Below, piece after piece: positions 1-4,772 of a stretch of 11,866 nucleotides of DNA. Position numbers and translations under genes: made by a program. Location of the stretch: NCBI GenBank assembly GCA_002352605.1, contig DEIP01000135.1:874-12739 (forward strand). Reading direction: 5' to 3'. This stretch comes from Desulfobacteraceae bacterium UBA2771. Its GTDB lineage: Bacteria; Desulfobacterota; Desulfobacteria; Desulfobacterales; Desulfosarcinaceae. Each line of letters begins with the position of its first letter. Within the stretch, counting starts at the first letter, position 1. Under the pieces are notes generated by a model. That model was not told the origin of the DNA. It worked only from the letters and a program-made list of their open reading frames with translations, and ran no database searches.

Positions 1-190
1 TGTCGCAGCAAGGCCCTGACTACATCGTGTCGGGATGAATCATTTACACGGCGGCATGCTTGGTGTATGATCCAACAATGTTGTGTTCACGGCAAGAACC
101 AACATCTCGTAGACGAACCAATATCCGGTGCAGTTGTGCGCAATTATTTGTTGCCGACATCCCGAACCTGACGGCGGCCCCAACGTATAG

Positions 191-216
191 CAGGAAAGGC
201 CATTCACCTTTTCCTG
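191..216 (+). promoter_or_regulatory. 5' leader hairpin before the cyclase gene
   Basis: The arms CAGGAAAGG (191-199) and CCTTTTCCTG (207-216) pair over nine base pairs with one bulged T, around a seven-base loop. The hairpin ends just before the GGGTGG-like ribosome binding site (about 218-223) and the ATG at 233. No T-tract follows, so it is unlikely to be a terminator. It could affect translation or message stability of the cyclase gene; that role is inferred from position only. Confidence 0.4.
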
Positions 217-232
217 TGGGTGGATTTCTGAT

Positions 233-1138
233 ATGAACAACCTTCTTGCCGATCAATTGACGATTCTTTTTGCCGATATTTCCGGAAGCACACGCCTGTA
301 CGAAACGTTTGGTGATTTCAAGGCACGGGAATTGATTTCCGGCTGCCTTTTCCACCTCAAAAGACTGGCCCGGGAAAACGGCGGAACCGTGATCAAAACC
401 ATTGGCGACGAAATATTATGTACCTTTTTAACACCCAATCATGCCGCCGAAACCGCCAAGATAATGCATGAAGAGATCTCTTTTGATCCCAAGATGATTC
501 AGGCCAACATTCATTTGAGAATCGGATTTCACCACGGCGAGGTGCTATGTGAGTCACAGGATGTATTTGGGGATGCGGTAAATGTGGCTGCACGCATGGT
601 GGCTCTGGCGAAGATCGATCAGACGATCACCAACAAAGAGACATGCGACCTACTGAAAGGCCACTCGAAACGAAGCGCAAGAATCGTGGACCGAATGCGG
701 GTTCGGGGAAAAGACGGTATTATGGAGATTCATGAGTTGATCTGGGGAAAGCCTGAACAGATGACCATGTCAAATACCTTTACCGAAGAAATGATCGGAT
801 CATTAACCGCTGAAGAAGAATCTCTTCAGATTCGTCACCGGCAAAACCGTATTTTGATAGATCGCGAATGCCCCATTCTGACCATGGGCCGAGGTGTCGC
901 CAACCATCTGATCATCGAAGACCCATTGGTTTCCCGTATACACGCCCGAATCGAGTTGCAACGAAACCGTTTCATGTTCATTGATCAGAGCATCAACGGA
1001 ACCGTTCTTCAGCCACAGGACGGAGATCACGTATTTCTGCGCCGGGATACCATCCAAATGGCGGGAGAGGGATTGATTGGCCTGGGGCAAAAGGTCACCG
1101 AAGACGATCCGCAGGCGGTGCATTACCGGATTTTGTAG
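233..1138 (+). CDS. Class III adenylyl cyclase with C-terminal FHA domain
   Basis: Predicted to convert ATP to cyclic AMP, in a fusion able to dock phosphothreonine peptides. Residues about 8-170 form a class III cyclase catalytic domain. The metal-binding aspartates are D15 (in FADISGST) and D59 (in KTIGDE). The adenine-specifying pair is K55 and D110, and the transition-state residues are N117 and R121 (in GDAVNVAARM), so the active site looks complete and ATP-specific. After a linker, residues about 205-285 match an FHA domain: G219-R220, S234-R235, H237 and N255-G256. No signal peptide or membrane helix is visible, so it is probably cytosolic. The ATG at 233 is preceded by a modest GGGTGG ribosome binding site. 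Ferredoxin and rubrerythrin genes follow on the same strand, hinting at a redox or stress link. The domain assignment is strong; the physiological trigger is unknown. Confidence 0.93.
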   Translation: MNNLLADQLTILFADISGSTRLYETFGDFKARELISGCLFHLKRLARENGGTVIKTIGDEILCTFLTPNHAAETAKIMHEEISFDPKMIQANIHLRIGFHHGEVLCESQDVFGDAVNVAARMVALAKIDQTITNKETCDLLKGHSKRSARIVDRMRVRGKDGIMEIHELIWGKPEQMTMSNTFTEEMIGSLTAEEESLQIRHRQNRILIDRECPILTMGRGVANHLIIEDPLVSRIHARIELQRNRFMFIDQSINGTVLQPQDGDHVFLRRDTIQMAGEGLIGLGQKVTEDDPQAVHYRIL

Positions 1139-1187
1139 ATGACTTCTGGTGGAACACGGCCGGCAAAAACCATAACCCTAATTCAAC

Positions 1188-1194
1188 AAGGAGG
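1188..1194 (+). promoter_or_regulatory. Strong ribosome binding site fixing the ferredoxin start
   Basis: AAGGAGG lies seven bases before the ATG at 1202. The same frame stays open upstream to 1139, directly after the cyclase stop, but that extension has no ribosome binding site and no ferredoxin-like residues. The site therefore selects 1202 as the start. Confidence 0.85.
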
Positions 1195-1201
1195 AAACCA
1201 C

Positions 1202-1396
1202 ATGAAAGTAAAAATTACCGACCAGTGCATGGGAGATAGGAATTGCAACAATCTTTGCCCCGAAGTTTTCGAATATGACGAAGATCAGCTGAAGTCCATC
1301 ATCAAATTCGACGTCATCCCTGAAAAGTTCGAGGGCGTAGTCCGCCAAGCTGCCAGTGAGTGCGGCGCGGACGCCATCGAAATCCTTAACGATTAA
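1202..1396 (+). CDS. Small single-cluster ferredoxin with Asp replacing a Cys
   Basis: A 64-residue soluble electron carrier of the one-cluster [4Fe-4S] ferredoxin type. The cluster motif runs C9-x2-D12-x2-C15-x3-C19-P20, with the remote fourth cysteine at C54 in ASECGADAI. The usual second cysteine is aspartate 12. This arrangement is known from the Pyrococcus furiosus ferredoxin and Desulfovibrio africanus ferredoxin III, where the cluster can interconvert between [3Fe-4S] and [4Fe-4S]. The acidic patch after the motif (EVFEYDEDQ) is typical of the family. The start at 1202 is chosen for the AAGGAGG just before it. The gene lies 63 bases after the cyclase gene, so the two are probably co-transcribed, and a likely terminator follows it. 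The electron donor and acceptor are unknown; rubrerythrin next door is a possible partner, by inference only. Confidence 0.9.
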   Translation: MKVKITDQCMGDRNCNNLCPEVFEYDEDQLKSIIKFDVIPEKFEGVVRQAASECGADAIEILND

Positions 1397-1421
1397 CAAT
1401 AATGTGCAATTGATTTTTCCC

Positions 1422-1449
1422 GGGGCCACTAATCTTGGTCCCTTTTTTT
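1422..1449 (+). terminator. Likely Rho-independent terminator after ferredoxin
   Basis: The arms GGGGCCA (1422-1428) and TGGTCCC (1436-1442) pair over seven base pairs, one a G-U, around a seven-base loop. Seven Ts follow directly (1443-1449). It lies 25 bases past the ferredoxin stop and 28 bases before the rubrerythrin start. It could end the cyclase-ferredoxin transcript or reduce read-through into rubrerythrin. Confidence 0.7.
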
Positions 1450-1477
1450 AGGGTCCCTAACTGTAGGAGGTGCGTTC

Positions 1478-2053
1478 GTGGCTACATTCAGAGAGAGCCA
1501 AACCGCAAAAAACCTTCTGATCTCTTACGCGTTCGAATCCCAGGCGACCACCCGCTACATATTTTTCGCCGATCAGGCCAGGCGGGACGGATACATTCAA
1601 ATTGCCTCCATATTCAAAGAAACCGCCGATCAGGAGTGCGAGCATGCCTTGCGTTTTTTCAAATTTTTCAATGGTGGCGAACTGGAAGTGACTGCAAGCT
1701 TTCTCACCGGCGTGGTCAAAACCACCTTGGACAACCTGGTGGCCGCGGCGGATTTGGAAAAGTACGTCCACAGTGAATTGTACTCCGGGTTTGCGAAAGT
1801 TGGTCGTGAAGAGGGATTCAAGCGCGCGGCCGATATCTGGGACGCCATCTCCGTAGCCGAAGTACAGCATGAGAAGACATTTCGCACACTGGCCGGAAAC
1901 GTGGCGGCAGGCCAAACCTTCAGTCGGGAATCCAACAGGGTCTGGCGCTGCATGAATTGCGGATACATCCACGAAGGGCAACACGCTCCGGAGAAATGTC
2001 CGGCTTGTGTGCGCCCCTCAAACTACTTCGAACTATTTGTCACCAACTGGTAA
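1478..2053 (+). CDS. rbr: Rubrerythrin (diiron peroxidase with rubredoxin domain)
   Basis: Reduces hydrogen peroxide to water in anaerobes, taking electrons through its rubredoxin centre; cytosolic. The 191-residue length is normal. Residues 1-145 form the ferritin-like four-helix domain with iron ligands E20, E53xxH56, E94 and E128xxH131. Residues 155-191 form the rubredoxin domain with C158xxC161 and C174xxC177. The oddity is position 97: the helix reads E94-K-Y-V97-H98, where the family has glutamate at 97, the ligand that swaps with H56 during the redox cycle. The start is GTG at 1478, placed by a TAGGAGGT ribosome binding site at 1464-1471. No ATG fits. The ferredoxin gene lies upstream across a likely terminator, and pyruvate kinase converges from the other side. 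Family is certain; the effect of V97 is not known. Confidence 0.97.
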   Translation: MATFRESQTAKNLLISYAFESQATTRYIFFADQARRDGYIQIASIFKETADQECEHALRFFKFFNGGELEVTASFLTGVVKTTLDNLVAAADLEKYVHSELYSGFAKVGREEGFKRAADIWDAISVAEVQHEKTFRTLAGNVAAGQTFSRESNRVWRCMNCGYIHEGQHAPEKCPACVRPSNYFELFVTNW

Positions 2054-2102
2054 AGCGGTATGGGTCAGGACGTTGCCTGATATCGTGAAGGAACGGAATC
2101 CG

Positions 2103-2131
2103 AACAGGGTGCCGACTGACCCTGCCCTGTT
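2103..2131. terminator. GC-rich hairpins between convergent genes
   Basis: CAGGGT (2105-2110) pairs with ACCCTG (2119-2124). Alternatively AACAGGG (2103-2109) pairs with CCCTGTT (2125-2131). The structure lies between the rubrerythrin stop and the pyruvate kinase stop, where a two-way transcription stop would be expected. No clear T-tract follows on either strand, so an intrinsic terminator is only a possibility. Confidence 0.3.
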
Positions 2132-2181
2132 GCCCATGCCTCCAGGCCGGTGATCAGATACAAACGAGGTGCCGGTTTCGA

Positions 2182-3606
2182 TTAATCTTCATGACCCACA
2201 CGATGAAGTTTGATGATATTGGTCGAGCCGGCCTTGAGCCCCATGCCAATCACCAACACCACCAGTTCCCCCTCCTGGACGCAGTTTTTTCCCATGAGCA
2301 GGCGCTCGCTGGCTTCCACCAGGCGGGCCGTATGCTCGATGTTGCCGATTAACATGGGTGTTATGCCCCACAGCAGCGACAGGCGGTTGTAGGTATCCTT
2401 CCGTGAGGTGAAGGCGTATACGGGTTTTGACGGGCGCTGCTTGGAGATCTGTTTGGAGGTACTTCCCGAAACGGAAAAGGCAATAATGCAGCGGGCGTTG
2501 ACCTCTTGGAGGATATTCACGGCGCCCTGGGCCACGGCGTGAGCCACCGGCGCCACTTGATCCGTTTTGTGAAGCACATTGACCTTGAGGAAAGGGGAAC
2601 GCTCGGCCGCCCGGGCTATTTTAGCCATCATCTGAACGGCCTCGACCGGATATTTGCCGGAGGCGGTTTCGCCGGAAAGCATCACGGCATCGGTGCCGTC
2701 AAAGATGGCATTGGCCACATCAGACGCTTCGGCGCGGGTGGGGATGGGATTGGCGGTCATGGATTCCAGCATCTGGGTGGCCGTGATCACCGGCTTGTTT
2801 TTTCGCATGGTCGAAAAGATGATCTGCTTTTGGATAATGGGCACCAATTCGGGTCGCATCTCCACCCCCAAGTCACCCCGCGCCACCATGATGCCGTCTG
2901 CGATATCCAAAATGGCCTCCAGATTTTCAACGGCCTCCGGCTTTTCAATCTTGGCAATTACCGGGATGGCCACCCCCTGCTTTTGCATCATGGATTTGAT
3001 CGTCACCAGATCCGCTGCCGTCCGCACAAAGGAGAGTGCGAAATAGTCCACCTCGTTCTTGATGCCGAAATTCACATCCCGGATATCCTTTCTTGTCAGT
3101 GACGGGGCGGAAACCTTGACGCCCGGTAGGTTGATCCCCTTGTTCTCCTTGAGAATGCCCCCGTTGATCACTTTACAGTTCACGGTGTCGCGGGTCTTGG
3201 ATTCCACCTGGAGCCGGATCAGGCCATCGTCCAGCAAAATCACGTCTTCGGGCTGCACATCTAACGGCAACTTCTGATAGGTGGTGGATACCATCCGGGC
3301 CGTGCCGGCAATGGGGGTCGACGTGATGGCAAAAGCGGCACCATTTTTCAACCGCACCGGTTCACCGTTTTCCAGCTTGCCCACACGGATTTTTGGCCCC
3401 TGGAGGTCCAGCAGAATGCCCAACGGACGGTTGAGTGTGCGGGCGACGGACCGGATATTTCGGATCGCCTCGGAATGGGTTTCGTAATTGCCGTGAGAAA
3501 AATTCAACCGGGCTACATTCATCCCGGCCACAGCCAGCTTCTTGAGCATTTCGGGGGAATTCGAAGCCGGGCCGATAGTGGCCACAATTTTGGTTCGGAT
3601 CGTCAT
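2182..3606 (-). CDS. pyk: Pyruvate kinase
   Basis: Catalyses the last step of glycolysis: phosphoenolpyruvate plus ADP gives pyruvate plus ATP; cytosolic and normally a tetramer. The 474 residues match the usual bacterial length. It opens with RTKIVATIGPAS, followed by RLNFSHG (33-39). The catalytic lysine signature IPVIAKIEKPEAV is at 214-226 (K219). The metal-binding loop GIMVARGDLGVEM is at 238-250, and the conserved ATQMLESM and PTRAEASDVANA stretches follow at 276-300. The C-terminal third forms the allosteric-type domain. I chose the ATG at 3606 because a GAAAGGG ribosome binding site precedes it and the family begins there; an in-frame ATG 21 codons upstream adds unrelated residues. 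Arg104 sits where potassium-dependent enzymes have glutamate. The gene stands alone and converges with rubrerythrin. Confidence 0.97.
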   Translation of the reverse strand: MTIRTKIVATIGPASNSPEMLKKLAVAGMNVARLNFSHGNYETHSEAIRNIRSVARTLNRPLGILLDLQGPKIRVGKLENGEPVRLKNGAAFAITSTPIAGTARMVSTTYQKLPLDVQPEDVILLDDGLIRLQVESKTRDTVNCKVINGGILKENKGINLPGVKVSAPSLTRKDIRDVNFGIKNEVDYFALSFVRTAADLVTIKSMMQKQGVAIPVIAKIEKPEAVENLEAILDIADGIMVARGDLGVEMRPELVPIIQKQIIFSTMRKNKPVITATQMLESMTANPIPTRAEASDVANAIFDGTDAVMLSGETASGKYPVEAVQMMAKIARAAERSPFLKVNVLHKTDQVAPVAHAVAQGAVNILQEVNARCIIAFSVSGSTSKQISKQRPSKPVYAFTSRKDTYNRLSLLWGITPMLIGNIEHTARLVEASERLLMGKNCVQEGELVVLVIGMGLKAGSTNIIKLHRVGHED

Positions 3607-3982
3607 GATAACCCTTTCTTGTCTGCCGTGGGTTCCGGAAAATGGCGCGTCGTAAACATATACGGCCAATAGCGATGGAGAGAAAAGGTGCCCCGAATTA
3701 GCGGGAACATGTTAACGAGGCCACCTCAAACAGGTCGGTTGACAGCGATTTTCCGGATGTTAAACAGACTCAAGAAAAGAATCAAGCGCAAAATCGGTTG
3801 AACATGATCGCGCAACCGCGGTAAAAGCCACCCGAACCCGATGAAAGGAGAAACCGATGATTTTACGCCATGTTTACGCTTTTCCGCGCACCTTGGCATG
3901 GGCAAACCGGTCCACATGCAGCATGACCCGCGTGATGCGTTGGTGATCGTCGATGGTGGTGGTGGGCATGATAGGCGAGTCA
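3607..3982. other. 376-base gap without a confident gene
   Basis: This is the upstream region of pyruvate kinase and the downstream region of the DUF3786 gene, so it should hold the pyk promoter. I see no strong minus-strand promoter; TTCTCT, 16 bases, TATATG (about 3662-3689) is the best weak match. On the plus strand there is a perfect TTGACA at 3739-3744, with TAAACA 16 bases later. CGGTTG/CAACCG (3795-3800/3813-3818) form a six-base-pair hairpin. A good AAAGGAG at 3844-3850 leads to a short open frame from 3857. The minus-strand open frames here have odd composition and no recognisable family. Confidence 0.5.
3857..3946 (+). CDS. Possible 29-residue small ORF
   Basis: An ATG at 3857 is preceded by AAAGGAG (3844-3850) at six bases' spacing and runs 29 codons to TGA. 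A TTGACA-like -35 lies about 115 bases upstream. The peptide begins MILRHVYAFPRTLAW and is basic, with no recognisable family. A second ATG at 3841 opens an overlapping 51-codon frame without a ribosome binding site. The signals could be chance, since the frame runs into the antisense of the DUF3786 gene's end region. I give it low weight. Confidence 0.2.
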   Translation: MILRHVYAFPRTLAWANRSTCSMTRVMRW

Positions 3983-4666
3983 TTACCGGGCATTGAGTAG
4001 GCGATTGGATAGCCCATGACCCAAAATGGCCTGGCTTTCGGCATCGAGGTAGGTGGATGCCCGATTTTCGAACAGCAAGGAGGCCGACGCCGGAAATTCG
4101 TCATCGGCATCATTGAAGACCAGCAGCAGGGGTATCCTGGGCAGCGGGGTGAACCGTCGGCATAGATCGCAGGCGATCTGCATTTCCGGAATGGCTGCAC
4201 ACAGGGCATCGCAGGCCTTTTCAAGGGTGCCGACAGCCTTTGAAAAATTCCTGACCAGCGGTCCCTCCACGGTGTCGGCCCAGAAAACCGTCAGCGGGCC
4301 GGCGTCGGGGAAATCGCGGTAGGCCACCCAGTCCTTCTGCGGCGGCGTAAACGACGGGCACATGATCAGGTAGCGGCATACCACCACGCAGTCGGAAAAA
4401 TCCGGCCGGCGCCCCGCCTCATCCTTGAGCCCGTCTACCGTGTATCGGATGGATTGGCCGAAATATGGCACCACCACCGCTTTGCCATCCAACCTGATGC
4501 CCAGCACATCTTCCTTGCCGTCGAACCGCATGGTTTTCAACTGCTCGAGGTAATGGTGGTAGGTTTTGTCGTACACCGAGCCGGCGGCATTTGGGCGCAT
4601 CGTCACATCCTCAGGCTGCTGCTGTTTCACTGAATGGCCATCCGTATGGACAAGGGGGGATTCCAT
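3983..4666 (-). CDS. DUF3786 family protein
   Basis: A soluble protein of up to 227 residues in the uncharacterised DUF3786 family, which I know mainly from anaerobic bacteria and archaea. Family hallmarks are VLGIRLDGKAVVVPYFG (54-70), CRYLIM (97-102), WVAYRDFPDAGPL (113-125), the PLPRIPLLLVFNDADDEFPA stretch (174-193) and LLFENRASTYLDAE (197-210). Six cysteines are scattered at 93, 97, 103, 152, 156 and 166, with a seventh at 169. They do not form a standard iron-sulfur motif. Two starts are possible: ATG at 4666 after GGGGA, or ATG at 4600 after GAGGA, which would give 205 residues and may fit the family better. The gene diverges from uvrA across 106 bases. No function is known to me and the neighbours do not suggest one. 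Confidence 0.85.
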   Translation of the reverse strand: MESPLVHTDGHSVKQQQPEDVTMRPNAAGSVYDKTYHHYLEQLKTMRFDGKEDVLGIRLDGKAVVVPYFGQSIRYTVDGLKDEAGRRPDFSDCVVVCRYLIMCPSFTPPQKDWVAYRDFPDAGPLTVFWADTVEGPLVRNFSKAVGTLEKACDALCAAIPEMQIACDLCRRFTPLPRIPLLLVFNDADDEFPASASLLFENRASTYLDAESQAILGHGLSNRLLNAR

Positions 4667-4683
4667 ACTTATTTTCCCCGAAT

Positions 4684-4712
4684 CCTATGACAGCCGGCGA
4701 ACTTTTTGGCAA
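4684..4712 (-). promoter_or_regulatory. Candidate sigma-70 promoter for the DUF3786 gene
   Basis: On the minus strand TTGCCA (4712-4707, five of six -35 matches) is followed after 17 bases by CATAGG (4689-4684), a weak -10. The gene's ATG at 4666 lies close downstream, implying a very short leader. The -35 overlaps that of the candidate uvrA promoter. Confidence 0.3.
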
Positions 4713-4734
4713 CCGGATTTTCGGCCAATTCAAT
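4706..4734 (+). promoter_or_regulatory. Candidate sigma-70 promoter for uvrA
   Basis: TTGGCA (4706-4711, five of six -35 matches), a 17-base spacer and TTCAAT (4729-4734, four of six -10 matches) lie 38 bases before the uvrA ATG. No LexA box of the CTGT-N8-ACAG or GAAC-N4-GTTC type is visible in the spacer, so SOS control is not supported here. Confidence 0.45.
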
Positions 4735-4772
4735 CAAACGGGCCAAAATCAGACTGAAAACGGAAAGAACAG

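Noticed and set aside
1..232. Gene upstream of the cyclase on the minus strand (44-355, 103 codons)
   Set aside because: It overlaps the conserved N-terminal cyclase domain, lacks family features and has no convincing start signal. Apart from the leader hairpin I see nothing supportable in 1-232.
1457..1984. 175-codon minus-strand frame across rubrerythrin
   Set aside because: Antisense shadow of a clearly conserved protein with intact ligands.
2506..3102. 198-codon plus-strand frame inside pyruvate kinase
   Set aside because: It is antisense to a certain gene, rich in His, Gly and Arg as expected from a shadow of a GC-rich gene, and has no family match.
3726..3983. 85-codon minus-strand frame whose ATG overlaps the DUF3786 stop (TAATG)
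   Set aside because: The overlap suggests translational coupling, but the peptide has proline and cysteine runs and atypical composition, with no family resemblance. A competing 31-codon frame (3874-3969) lacks a ribosome binding site.
4667..4772. SOS (LexA) operator before uvrA
   Set aside because: No CTGT-N8-ACAG and no GAAC-N4-GTTC was found in the spacer; other LexA types in this phylum cannot be excluded.
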